Below, piece after piece: positions 12,097 to 22,479 of a stretch of 64,000 nucleotides of DNA (positions within the stretch are counted from its first letter, which is position 1; the number at the start of each line of letters is the position of its first letter). Both the position numbers and the translations under genes were made by a program. Where the stretch lies: NCBI GenBank assembly GCA_021234155.1, contig JAJEKV010000111.1, forward strand, positions 1,308,968-1,372,967, written 5' to 3'. The notes beneath the pieces were generated by a model. The model ran no database searches. It was not told the DNA's origin and was given only the letters and a program-made list of their open reading frames with translations. This stretch comes from Isoetes taiwanensis (Eukaryota > Streptophyta > Lycopodiopsida > Isoetales > Isoetaceae).

Positions 12097-12645
12097 CATT
12101 AGGGTTTTTTTGAGATTAAAAAAGGGCCTCCAAAACATGCCAACTAAGCCAAATGAAGATAAATGAACAACCAATCAGAAATCAGAGCCTGACGGGTCCA
12201 GTCAGCAAAACTGTTATAACTAACTCACTGGATCACATTTTCTAGCATAACTATTGATAGAAAAGTCCAAATGAGTCTCGTTTAGTGCAATAGATAGATC
12301 TCGTTGAGATCTTTCAAACCTTAGGTGCTTTGCACATATTTTAACCACTTATGATTGTCAAAACTCTAAAAAATATGGTTTTTGCCATTTTTTACTATCC
12401 TACGGGGCTAAAAGATATGCAAACCACCCAAGGTTGGAAAGATCTCAATGAGATCTATCTATTGCACCAAACAAAAGCTCATTTGGACTTTCCTATCAAC
12501 ACTTATGCTAGAAAATGTGATCCAGTGAGTTAGTTATAACTGTTTTGCTGACTGGATTACCAGTTCTGTTTTCTGATTGGTAGTTCATATAGCTTAGTCA
12601 GCAGTTCTTAGAAGGCCCTTTTATGATCTCAAAAAATCCCTAATG
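12097..12645. mobile_element. Foldback/MITE element with ~240-bp inverted arms
   Basis: The left arm (12097 to about 12345) and right arm (about 12420-12645) are inverted copies over nearly their whole length. Examples are CAGCAAAACTGTTATAACTA on the left against TAGTTATAACTGTTTTGCTG on the right, and ends CATTAGGGTTTTTTTGAG against CTCAAAAAATCCCTAATG. The central loop is about 75 bp and non-coding. This is the form of a non-autonomous DNA transposon (foldback or long-TIR MITE). No clean target-site duplication was found, so the superfamily is open. Confidence 0.85.
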
Positions 12646-12671
12646 GTTGCTACATTGTTAAATAATGAAGA

Positions 12672-13127
12672 TGTTTGAAATGTGAATGTAACATTCCTGA
12701 AGACCTTTATGTTGAACTTGGTATGAGTACTCCAACAGGAATAGAGGAGATTGCTTCTTTTGTTCCTAAAATAACTCATCTGATTTAAGATTAAAGACAG
12801 CTCGGCCTGACGATTAAACTACTCTAGATGTTCTGCCTGGCAGTTGAAGTCCTCTTCTACTAGCACAAAGAGAAGGATGAGACATGCAAAGGATGATGAT
12901 GACCATGAACTAGATCTTGCAAAGTTAGGGCATCAAAGTAGGTAATTATAAAGCAGTAGTAAAATTGGGGACGAGAAGGTAGGTATATGGTGAGGCAGAT
13001 CTTAATGATAGTGAAGTTGAATGTGTGATAGAAGCTCTAGCCAGGAAGAAGCAAAAGCAAGATATGCCAAAGAAGGATGATATAATTGGCAAGAAGAAAG
13101 GGAAGGAAATTAACAAGAAGAAAGTGA
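12672..13127 (+). pseudogene. Eroded host or transposon ORF, left part
   Basis: Plus-strand fragments read CECNIPEDLYVELGMSTPTG then IEEIASFVPKITHL, and later LNDSEVECVIEALARKKQKQ followed by a lysine-rich tail. The tail appears to continue on the far side of the LINE at 14562 (TNKKKGTEGRLSKKKIGK), so a single coding sequence was split by that insertion. Stops show it was dead or dying. Family not recognised. Confidence 0.4.
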
Positions 13128-14575
13128 ATGGAAGGAAGGAAGGAAGTTTATTTTAACGTCCACGGAGGCCAGAGGCCTATGAGACGGTACATGCAGAGAA
13201 CAGGCAAAAAAGCCAAAAACCCCAACACCAAAAACAAACAATGTAACTGTACAGTAGAACCCTACTACCGGGATGAAAAAACCCCCACTTGGGAGGAAAA
13301 ACCCTAGCAGTAGGCTCTCAAATACCATGCCCCAGAAGAGCAAGTCTGACGGCCGAAATCTGCAGGATGTAAGCTCCCAGCCGCGCTACCATAGGTGATG
13401 CAAGTAACTGATGTAGCGGTATGTCAGAGCATCTAAGATCGGTGTGCACCGCCGGGACATGGGCATATCTTTGGCAATCACCGGGAGGGCATGGTGCTCA
13501 TCCTCTATCACGCGTGCATCTCACAACACCGACATATCCTTTCCTCCCCGGGGATCCCGCGTGCCGCCATTCACCCCCCCATGACTGTTTCAATGCGAGG
13601 TAATGGGAACCCGTCCTTATGGCAGCAATAGCTCTCCGTTTCTTCACCGAGATGTGTGCTTTCAAATACCCGATGGGGTCCATGCTCAAGGCCGGGATTA
13701 ATCTGGCGTGATAGTGCTCTGCCTTGGGCTTTGCAAGAGTAGAGGCATCCCACGTGGTGGCAAAGATAGCCCGCATCCAATTGCCCATTCTGCGCATCAG
13801 AATCTGCCAGTGCCACCATCTGTTGGTAATCTATAGACCACCTCCTAAACCATCCCTTACAGTGCTCGTGCCATACCCTCTTCACCTCACGGGGGCCCTC
13901 CGTTAACAACACACAAACGGGGCAAGCGATGCTCATCCATCCCATCCACCTTATGGAAGCAAGTAAGATGCTGCGCAAGATAGCGAATCTTCAGAAGGCC
14001 GAACCCCGTCTCATACAACAAAATCTGATACGGTACGGTGTCCTTCACTCCCAAGCTATATGTCAAGAAAGCTTTCTGCACCCTTTCCAACCTATCCCAT
14101 GTATTTTTGCTAACTGGCTTTGGCCCCAAACCTCCACCCCATATAGCAAAGACCGGCTCGACCAAAGCTCTAAATGGTGTGTGCTCTCCTCACCCAATCC
14201 ACAGAGATCTATCCCAGGCAACACGCCGTTTTGCACTGCATATAAAGCCTTCCAGCCTGCACTGGCTCTCCTCTCCACACACTCATCCCACAGCATGTTA
14301 GTAGTGAAATCAATTCCCAGATACTTGAAGCTCCGCACCATCTCCACTTCCTGTCCCCTGTAATATAACTCCGGGATAGGGTGTTGCGAGGACAGGATCG
14401 CGAGAAGCTTAGTTTTGTGCAAGTTCACTGTCATTCCTGTTGCCCCACAGAACCCACTGAGGGCATCCAAATGCTGCTGCATACTGCTGGCCGTGTGGGC
14501 TAGCAAAGCTACATCATCCGCATATAGTAACTGGCCCACAGAGGTCGCATGACGTTGGGACTAACAAGAAGAAAG
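13111..14575 (-). mobile_element. 5'-truncated family A LINE with TSD
   Basis: Reverse-strand LINE occupying about 13145-14561. Its 3' end (plus strand TTTAACGTCCACGGAGG) follows a GGAA repeat (13130-13145). Target duplications TAACAAGAAGAAAG lie at 13111-13124 and 14562-14575; similarity continues beyond, but the right copy has one GAAGG where the left has four GGAA units. Coding starts inside the RT palm, so the copy lost its endonuclease and the N-terminal part of RT on insertion. Confidence 0.88.
13498..14539 (-). pseudogene. LINE RT C-terminal part, frameshifted
   Basis: Minus-strand reading begins MGQLLYADDVALLAH, the RT catalytic YADD box, then GMTVNLHKTKL and FKYLGIDFT, typical of the thumb-proximal region of plant LINEs. 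Frame changes near 14063-14165, 13887-13978 and 13571-13797 break the rest, which covers the connection and zf-RVT-like C-terminus (AIRTGSHYLAL). The equivalent region of the copy at 18.7-19.9 kb shares the family. It cannot produce active enzyme. Confidence 0.85.
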
Positions 14576-15480
14576 GGACTGAAGGTAGGCTTAGCAAGAA
14601 AAAGATTGGGAAACTATAAAGTATCCACTAAGAGTAGAATGAACATTGATTTGAATGAAGATAAGATAAGATAAGAAATGTTTACGTCCACTGGTGCAGA
14701 TATAGGTGTTGAACAAGAGATTAATGCTGCCGCTCAATCTCCACACAATGAAAGTACAAATAGTAATCTTGTAGCAATTATGGATGCTTTTAGAAGACAT
14801 TCAAACATCTTTTTAAAAGCAGTATTTCATAATGATATTCTTGATGTTCAGGGATTGACAAAGTAGGCCCACTTGATGAAAATTTAGATATTTCTTATTT
14901 AACTTCTAGGTTTATGACTTCTTAATTTGATTTCAAGTTTTGTGGAGCCATTGAAGCTGTATTCACTTAATTAATTGTTTGAATGGTAGGCCTACTGAGT
15001 TGAAAAGTACAAATGTAACTGACTTGCAACTCAGCAATGTAACTTCGAGGTTAATGGCTACTACTATATTTCAAGTGTGCCCTTCTTTTTATTTATGTAT
15101 CCACTGAATTGCATATTCTTTCACTTAATAGGTGTACTGAGTTGGAAGTTGAACCTATGGAACAAAAACTATTATACTAGATCTCAATGCATGCTTGGAA
15201 AGCTTATAGAAGAACCACTCACTTTGAAGAAGACTTAGGAATACTTAACTTTCAATTCTTGAGATCATCTAGCAGTAACAAAGTTGTTGTATTGAGGCCA
15301 GGTGTGCATAGTTCTTGTAGGAAGCCACCAAATTATTTGGCCTTGCAATTTGGTCCTTCGTGAACAACTTCAATGTTCATGAAGCTCTTGACATGGTCTA
15401 TCCTATGATTATAGATAACTTTGTTCCTTATATTCAACTCTAATACTTTGCAGTCAATCAGCATGCATTAGTAGACAATG
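14562..15480 (+). pseudogene. Eroded ORF, right part, with a tiny LINE-tail scar
   Basis: After the LINE the lysine-rich frame resumes (TNKKKGTEGRLSKKKIGK). Near 14659-14690 an (ATAAG)3 run and TTTACGTCCACT interrupt it; both are hallmarks of a family A LINE 3' junction, here perhaps only about 10-15 bp of element. A further open piece 14692-14866 reads TGADIGVEQEINAAAQSP onward, and later fragments (FVNNFNVHEALDMVYPMI) follow. Protein family unknown. Confidence 0.35.
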
Positions 15481-16190
15481 TTGGATGTATTCTGTGTCAT
15501 GTGTTTTGTCCTCACTAATGTGGTATGAATTTGCTTTACAATACCTCTCAGAGTTTGTTTCCTTTTCTTTTTGGCCGTGTCATTTTTCTTCTTGCATGAG
15601 CTCTCTTCCTCTTTCTGTTTTCTTTCTTATTCTTCTTCTTCTTCTTCGAATTATCTATCCATCTATAGGCACTAGAATTGGCACCTGGTTAGTATGCCAA
15701 TGATAGGATTTAGCTTTTTGTTGGATCTTAAATCTGTCGTTTTCAGCAAAATCTATAACAGAAACAATGGTATCATCTTGAAGTGTGGCCAAAGCATTTC
15801 CTGACTTCTTTGGCTTGCCAATGAGCTCTATAATTATGTGGAACAAAAGATTTCAAAGTTTTTATTGCATGCTCATTAAATTCGAAAGGAGTACCCGATT
15901 TGTAGGCCAATCTTGTAACCTTTGCAGGTTTCTTAGATGACTTCAATACATTTTTCCTTTGAATATCTTGCTGCCATGTTTAGGTTCAATCAATTAGCTC
16001 ATCATATGGAATTCAATATGAAATGTAGCAACCAACACTGATTGAATTCATTAAATGCACTTTGGAATCCCATTTAAAAGTCATTACCCTTTCAAATACT
16101 TTCCAATTCACATTGTAAATATTCTTCTTATGCCTCTCTTTAGGACATGTTGATAGCCTGCAAGACATTATAACAAATATATCAAATAGA
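15480..16190. other. No gene seen
   Basis: AT-rich, with a TTC run at 15634-15648. Short open frames show no recognisable motif. Confidence 0.4.
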
Positions 16191-16440
16191 AAGAAAAATT
16201 AATAGTGTTGAAACAAGAGAAACTATGTACTCATTTCTTTAAATCACACTTTGTACAACTCTGCACAAGACATGTAGGCTTATGCCACTCATCATTCTCA
16301 GCCTTTTGGCAGGCCACCATTCTCTAGTAATCACTTGTTGATTTGACGGTGTTCTTCTTAACCCTGCAGATCGGACCTTGTCTACAAATTTTGCACTTAC
16401 AATTACAATTCCTATGAACACCATGAGGATCTGTCCTCAT
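16190..16440 (-). pseudogene. Cys-rich transposon-like fragment
   Basis: The minus strand reads GVHRNCNCKCKICRQGPICR, a stop, then HKPTCLVQSCTKCDLKK. The dense CxC/CxxC spacing suggests a zinc-binding module. It lies downstream, on the same strand, of the eroded frames at 17057-17445, and a LINE tail is inserted between them, so all may be parts of one dead transposon-like gene. Family not identified. Confidence 0.35.
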
Positions 16441-16738
16441 ATTATTGATGGCCTGCCTTGCAAATTATAGGTGCAAATGGTATTACCAACAATGAATCTC
16501 CCTTTCTTGGAGTATTCTTACATAGCTTGGCTTGAGTTTCTCAAAAGCCTATTGGGACATCTTTATATTAGGATGTTCCTTCTTGAAAACAAGGTACAAT
16601 TGAACTTGAACAAAATGACAATCATACGTTTAATTATTAGCTCACAAAGTAAATGAAAGAATTAGTGTACAACATTGTGAATTTTTTATTAAAACTATTA
16701 CATATGTCATCTTTGAAAAATGAATATGATGATCAATT

Positions 16739-17075
16739 TTTTTTTTTTTTGTTGAAGGACGTCAGACTTTATTCAATCAAAGAGTCAAATACAAGTATAA
16801 ATGCAGAGACAGGACTAAAATCTCAGCGGATAAGCGGAGACCCACCGAGTGAAACAACCTGCCTAAGCATAAGAGTGCACATCCAAAAACTCCTCAAAAA
16901 TCAATCGTCTCTTGCGAGGGGCAAGTGAAGAACAATGATACGACTTTACAATGTAACCTTGAGCTTCTTGGAGAACACGATTATCTTCCACATCCAGACC
17001 TTTGAAGATTACCAATCTTCGTCTTTTCCAGATAGTCCAAAGCAACCATCCTGCTGCTAGATGAAAAGCCTGGCC
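16739..17075 (-). mobile_element. Family B LINE 3' end with poly(A)
   Basis: Reverse-strand LINE fragment with its poly(T) at 16739-16750 followed by GTTGAAGGACGTCAGACTTT, the complement of the tail at 1140-1170. Minus-strand coding 17045-16863 reads LWTIWKRRRLVIFKG, the conserved ending of plant LINE reverse transcriptases (WxIWKxRN-type), then a 3' UTR with CTGTCTCTGCATTTATACTTG. It is heavily 5'-truncated and interrupts an unidentified transposon-like ORF. Confidence 0.8.
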
Positions 17076-17445
17076 TTGTAACTCTGTCCAGGTATCTCAC
17101 CATTTTCAGTCAAACGCTTCCTCACATGCTTCTTATAAGGAGAAACTCTGGTATTTTCATCCCCAAACTTCTTTATAGTGGCTATTTCTTTAGGTGAGAA
17201 TGCATCATTTATTTTTGTCCTTCCAAATATTGACCAAGGGCCAGCTTTAGACTCTGTAAAAATACGTCTTTTAAATGCCATAGCAATAGTTTTTTATTTG
17301 GAACAGATAGAGCTCTTGAAATTGCATATTGATTAGTCCTTCTTGTTGAAGACACTGCCATTTGAAGGGTGCTTTTTCTTACTTGCAGGCAATCAGTTCT
17401 TTGCATTTTTTGTGCTTGCATTGCCTCTCTAGCATTTGCAATCAT
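17057..17445 (-). pseudogene. Unknown transposon-like ORF remnant
   Basis: Two overlapping minus frames read QYAISRALSVPNKKLLLWHL, then GPWSIFGRTKINDAFSPKEI and TRVSPYKKHVRKRL. A helix-turn-helix-like start followed by a conserved TRVSP...KK...R block has the feel of the DNA-binding N-terminus of a transposon protein, but I cannot name it. One frameshift separates the two frames near 17281, and the LINE tail at 16739-17075 separates it from the Cys-rich piece. Confidence 0.35.
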
Positions 17446-17449
17446 ACTT

Positions 17450-18480
17450 TATATTGTAGCAACATCCTTGGGATCTGGTACATCTGCTTGCATTGGCAAA
17501 TGTTTGTTTTCTTTAAAAGACTTTGAAGAACTCTCCTTTCCTTCAACTCCCCATAAACGTTCCTGACAATGTGATTAAAAGAATCGTCTAGCTCCTTTGA
17601 GAGTTCATGCAATCTTCTTTCACTGAACGATTGTTTTTTTTTTCTTCTTCAATAATGGAATATTTTCCTTTTCTTTCATTCTCTTTCTCGACTCTGTTTT
17701 TCTCCTGGCTTCGAACTCGAGGTAGATTCTCCTATTATAATGAGTGCTTTCGGGATTGACCATAAAATGGAGGTGCAATCGAGAACTAGAATTGGGATTA
17801 GGATTGGGATTGGATTGGGTTTGGAATTGAGAATTGCCACTGAAATTTCAGCCTTGGCAAAGAGCTTGGGAAGAATGACAATCCAAGAAAGAAAATTTCC
17901 TTCAGAATCCCTCCACCCAAAGATCCCGCCAAACATGAGTATTGCTCTTACAATTTGCACGGGTACATCCATGTTATCGATCCCTACCCCGGTGGAACAT
18001 GCATAGTATTTCTGGAGTAACAATTCCACGAAATCATTCAGTGAAATTCATCGAATATATACCACCTAAAGCATCTAAAGCACTCGTTTGGATGGTGCTT
18101 TTTGGGTAGCATTATCGTATTTACATCCAACTGCCGTAGTGGAAGATCAAGGCATTTCTTGAAACTTCTATAGATGGAGATAATTAACATTGTTGCAGTT
18201 GTCTTGAGGCTATGTTCCAATAAACAATATACAATGGAAGTAACTTTGCATTATGGTGTAAAGAAGTCATGTCAAATAACTGCAAGACGCGATCGGAATG
18301 GAAAGACCCACCCTTTCAAGCCTTCAAAGAAAACCATAATGAGAAACTATTGCCAACCTTATCAAGAAATGCTTATAGTGCCCGAATTAACAATGAGATA
18401 AGTCGAATCAGCTTGAAATAGGAAGCCAACTTCTTGAATTTGAGACATGAAAAAAATAACTCACAAGAGAAGCACCCGTA
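17450..18480. other. No gene recognised
   Basis: Open frames 17740-18006 (plus) and 17676-18029 (minus) overlap on opposite strands. A GGATTGGGATTAGGATTGGG low-complexity run lies near 17790-17830. No family could be supported. Confidence 0.4.
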
Positions 18481-18517
18481 AAATTCCATAGTAATAAAAA
18501 TGGATATATAAAAACCT

Positions 18518-18546
18518 TTAGAATAGAATAGAATAGAATAGAATAG
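18518..18546. repeat. (TAGAA)n at LINE 3' junction
   Basis: About five TAGAA units sit exactly between flanking sequence (AAAACCTTTAGA) and the LINE 3' end (TTTTTTTATCGTCCACTG). The 5' flank of the same LINE near 22173 has TTAGAGG with no expansion. Confidence 0.9.
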
Positions 18547-18733
18547 TTTTTTTATCGTCCACTGAGACCAATCGGCCTATGGGACCCAGAAGGAAGGCCA
18601 AAAGAACTTATTCTTGTCCCCAAGTTAAAACCCCCGCCGAAGGGTTTTCGAGGAAAAACCGTGGGCGATAATAAGAATCTTTGTCAAACCGCATAAAGTA
18701 TACATCATCATGAAATAAATGTGTATGTACATG

Positions 18734-19411
18734 TCAAGTGCGTGCCCGAGGGCATAGCTGATCTCGCATGTCCATGACCTCCTGAAGGTATGATCCTAGC
18801 ATCCGTACGGATGCCGTGCTCAATGTCACATGTAGCGGCTGGCCAGGCCTGACCAACTCAGCATAGCGCGTCCGGATTTGATCATATGCTGGGCAACTTT
18901 GAAGGGTATGAGATTCATCCTCAATGACTCCCATTTGGTAGCATTGACAGAGCCTGTCCTGACGTGGCTCACCAATCCATCTGCCTGTCTCAATTCGAAG
19001 ATGATGTGCCCCTGTGCGAATGGAGGCAATGAGTCTGCGTCTTTTCATTGGCAAGTGGGTACGCAGGTAGCATTGTGGGCCTCGTTCCAATGTGGGATTT
19101 ATGTGGCGCTGGTAGTGTCTTTGTCTTGACCTGTTCAAAGGGCGGGCATCCCAAAGCTTGCCGATGAAGCAAGCCTCAAGATATTGCCTCAAGCTATGGC
19201 GATCTGCCTCTGTTTGCACATGTATGCACCTGTGCTCCTGCACATTCCATCTAGCCATCCATTGAGCTCTCTTTTCCTTCCAGCAGGCCTTGAGGCGTTG
19301 TGGCCCCATTGCCATGATATAAGCTAGTTTTGGAAGACGAGCATCGTCCATGTTGACCACCTTCTGAAAATAGACAATGTGGCGATCAAGGGCCGCCCTC
19401 TGAAGAGGCAA
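18734..19411 (-). pseudogene. LINE ORF2 C-terminus with zf-RVT-like zinc finger
   Basis: A 225-codon open segment ends the LINE ORF2. It contains the IASIRTGAHHLRI motif, then CQCYQMGVIEDESHTLQSCP. The CxC...H...C pattern matches the zf-RVT zinc-binding region found at the end of plant LINE polyproteins. It corresponds to 13571-13797 in the shorter copy. The frame is separated from RT by frameshifts near 19411-19560, so this is the best-kept part of a broken gene. Confidence 0.8.
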
Positions 19412-19923
19412 GAATCACATTTCTGCGGTAGAATTTGATATGGGACTGTGGACTTCACCCCTAGTGCTTTCGTACCAAGAAGGCTTTACTTTTGCTCCAA
19501 GTCATTCCAAGTAGCGAGGGATACTCACTGGGCCCCATACTTCAACCCCGTGATAAAAAGCGGGCTCCACTAAGACTTTGAAGGTGTGTGATGATGGGTC
19601 CAATCATACAACTCCGCTCTATGACTATTGTTTTGCATTGCATATAGTGCTTTCCAACCATGCGTAACTTCGTGGCCGTATGGATGTGTCCCGGTGCATA
19701 GTAGACGGAAACTCCACTCCCAAATATTTGTATGTGGATGCTACTTCCACATTACGCCCCTCGATAATCGGAAGGAGGGGATCCTCTACCGTCGTGAAGA
19801 TGATATGAAAACCACCTTAGTCTTGGCCAAGTTGGCGCGCATATCGGTTAAAACGACAAAATGTGTCCGTGGCATCGAGATGTCGTTGCATGTCTGGCTG
19901 GTGTGTAAGCTAGGAGGTCCACA

Positions 19924-20302
19924 TCATCGGCATATATTAACCGCTTGATGATCCGGTAGAGAAGGTGAGCCCCGCCGCCCCATTATCGCCAAAACCCGAC
20001 TCTCCAATTGATCAATGTAAAGCCCAAACAATGTTGGGGAGAGAGGGCATCCCCGGCGAACCCCGATACTACTATCAAATGGTTGGCTTGTCGGCTGCAA
20101 CCGACCCGAGCATCTTTCATAAAGCACTCGTGCTTTGCATTCGCAAATCTACCGGAACCCCCAAATTGCCGCATCTTGCCCATAGTTTTTCCCCGAGGCA
20201 CGGTGTCAAATGCCTTTGCAAAATCCACGAAGCAACAATATAGATCCCGACGGTTCCTCTCGCCGTCTTCAACCGAGCTTCGCAATGTGAAGATGTGGTC
20301 AA
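19924..20302 (-). pseudogene. LINE reverse transcriptase palm, frameshifted
   Basis: Overlapping frames give CCFVDFAKAFDTVPR (RT motif A with its Asp), then SSIGVRRGCPLSPTLFGLYI (motif B) and a RLIYADDVDLLA segment just below 19945 (motif C YADD). The motif order fits LINE RT. A frame change between motifs A and B shows decay. The upstream fingers region (20300-21050) is also broken, with only short recognisable pieces. Confidence 0.85.
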
Positions 20303-21371
20303 TGGTTGAGTGTCGAGGTCAATCCCGCTTTGGGTGAGGGCCCGTATCTCTCCTACGCTTGACCGTCCAGCTCAACTGCTTTCGAGAATCCCAAAGAAGC
20401 AATTTTGCAAACACCGAATCCGACCATGATTGTTCGGTAATTGGTCGGGCGGTCGCGGGTCACCCGCTTTATAGATGGGAACAACTCGCTATTGGTCCAC
20501 TTGCATCGGAAGCCTTCCCCGTAATGCCTTGTTGAACAAGGCGGTCAAGATGGTATTATGGACGGCCCCCACCGCCCACTTAAGCAATTACGCCTTTGCA
20601 TGCCATCCGGTCCGGGATTTCCCATTGGCAAGACGCCGTAAAGCCTTGTTCCACGCCCCGAATCGTAATTTCCAAAGACCGGGCCTTCTTGCGGGGGTAA
20701 TGCCGCATGTGCACCCCGAGGGTCGTATAGGCTGTTGCAAATTATTGCCTCCACCGCCGGGGAGTGATGTTCCCCGTGGGCATCGGCTTTCTAAGAACCC
20801 TTCGCCCGAGAAGGTCCCGGGGTGACGTTCCGTGAGATAAAACATTTCCCTTTGATGTCTTTGCAATGTACCCGGCTTTCTTAGCTTTAAGGAAGACGCG
20901 GCATCGTGTCACCGCATGTGGGCGTAAATCGCGGACTTGGCGGAGCCGCGTTTGTGTTCCTTGCACTCTGCATCAAACCATTGATTACGTGGGAAGGTTG
21001 TGTTCACGGAGGTCCGTCATGGCGGCTTATCCCAAAGCATCTCTGCGCAAGTAGCCCTAAGCACATCGGTCGGTAGGCCAGTTCTGTTTGCTCTAGTGTA
21101 GGATATTGCAAAATTTACGCGGGTCATCTATAAGCATCGGGCATAAGCCCCGCGATGTTCATAATCCAATCGCAGTGAGGCATGTGAGGAGTCGCGGGCA
21201 CGGGGGGTTCGCACAACCCGCCAAGCCAACTTCAAGTAAAGTGGTAAGTGGTGCGAGTCGATCTCTTCATCCCTATTAGTTGTTCCCACACGGAAGTGCT
21301 TGCGACATGCATATCCTTTCGGGCACCGGCACATAGTCCACCACACTAGATCCTCCCCACGGTTTTCCTGT

Positions 21372-22040
21372 CTACAAGTGCTCTTGCGGGTGGGCCGACC
21401 ATTGTGCCGATCCATTGCGGATTACCGTCAAAGATACCCAGAGCAAAAGCAATTGTCTACCATAGCGTGTGACACGATTGTCATCGATGTCCGTGGGCAA
21501 AAGTCGCTTCGCCGGGATGCGGTACAATATATCATCGATCAAGGGATCAAATCTCATGGGTTGTTCTACCCGGTCGCGGCGCATTGAAGTCTCCAAGGAG
21601 TATGACACCGCCTAACCGCTTATCTTTCCAGATGTCATCATATAGATCGACATAGGGGTCCAGCCTATCCACATCCGGAAAGTGGGTGTGATAGAAGTTG
21701 CTTTCTCGCATGTGGAAAGTAGCGGTCGCCACAAAGAGGGGGTCTCAAGCACTGCCCCGCTTTGCACACGCACCCACAAGTACCGGTTGTGCTTGTCTGT
21801 CTTGAACAAGGAAACTGACTGTGCCAAGGCCGTTCGATAGTAGCAGGCAACTCCCCCATGCCCCCGCTTTCCTGTGCAATCATTGAAGATTGAGTAGCGC
21901 TGGTATCCTGGCAAGTCGGGTATCCTGTGTCCTGCATGCTCCCATGTTTCCATAAGGAAGATCAGATCCATATCTGCAGCAACAGAGTTGAGACTATCTC
22001 CCTTCTGCCATGGGAAGCCCCGACAATTCCAGGAGACCAT
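21372..22040 (-). pseudogene. LINE EEP (apurinic-type) endonuclease, frameshifted
   Basis: Begins MVSWNCRGFPWQKGDSLNSV, the usual WNCRG start of LINE endonucleases; then DLIFLMETWEHAGHRIPDLP, GKRGHGGVACYYR, and in a second frame GGVILLGDFNAPRPG (catalytic GDFN). A third frame (from 21608) carries GRQLLLLWVSLTVIRNG, matching the ...LL.LC...L.I.NG block. Two frameshifts separate the parts. Function in the live family would be nicking the target DNA to prime reverse transcription. Confidence 0.85.
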
Positions 22041-22172
22041 GCGGAGGCACAATTCCTATTTGTCGGCAGGGGCGGCAGTTGGGGATTCAGTGGCGGCAGC
22101 AGAAGGGGGGATGGCAGAGGTAGAGGCAGCCTGAGATGTGCGAGCAATAGAAGGTGAAGCAACTTGAGCAGG

Positions 22173-22475
22173 GCGTGCGGCTTAGAGGAGCTGGTCTTAC
22201 GTTCCATACGAACAAAAATAACTTCATAAAATAAAGGAGTTGGTTGCTCCTGCCACTGCCACGTGAAGCAATGTAGAAAAACAAATAACATAAACCTTTA
22301 GAGGGGCTAGTTGCATGTGTAGAGAGACTTATCTCACGTGGACGCAGAACAATATAAAGCAAAATATATATATTAATAATAAATATAACCTTCAAAGGGA
22401 CTAGGTGCATGTACCACGCGAACAAAAATCCTCTATAACACCCTATAACATAGAGGGACTAGTTGCGCGATCTAT
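22173..22475. repeat. Degenerate tandem array (~50-95-bp units)
   Basis: Four to five diverged units share GGRRCTAGTTGCRTGT-like starts (22185, 22236, 22302, 22396, 22453) followed by CACGYGAACAAAAAT and ATAACATA...AG. The LINE's 5' end falls at the left edge of the array. Because ORF1 is visibly truncated there, I take the array as host sequence rather than a LINE promoter array. Confidence 0.55.
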
Positions 22476-22479
22476 AAAA

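Larger units (their letters stand above)
18547..22183 (-). mobile_element. Near-complete family A LINE (ORF1 tail, EN, RT, zf-RVT)
   Basis: Reverse-strand non-LTR retrotransposon of about 3.6 kb. From its 5' end it holds an Ala/Pro/Ser/Thr-rich ORF1 C-terminus (about 22180-22056, stop at 22056-22058), an EEP endonuclease starting with ATG at 22040, reverse transcriptase, a C-terminal zf-RVT region and a 3' UTR. It has no poly(A); the end abuts (TAGAA)n. The 5' end is truncated within ORF1. Frameshifts in EN and RT make it inactive. A short TTAGA flank repeat is the only TSD candidate. Confidence 0.88.

Noticed and set aside
17740-18029. Gly/Ile-rich frame RIGIRIGIGLGLEL as a glycine-rich protein like that at 32.3 kb
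   Set aside because: It is a short GGATTGGGATT low-complexity run without the flanking motifs or splice structure.
20475-20966. Open frames in 20.4-21.0 kb as separate genes
   Set aside because: They lie in several frames across the fingers/palm-proximal part of the LINE ORF2 and are shadows of the broken RT.
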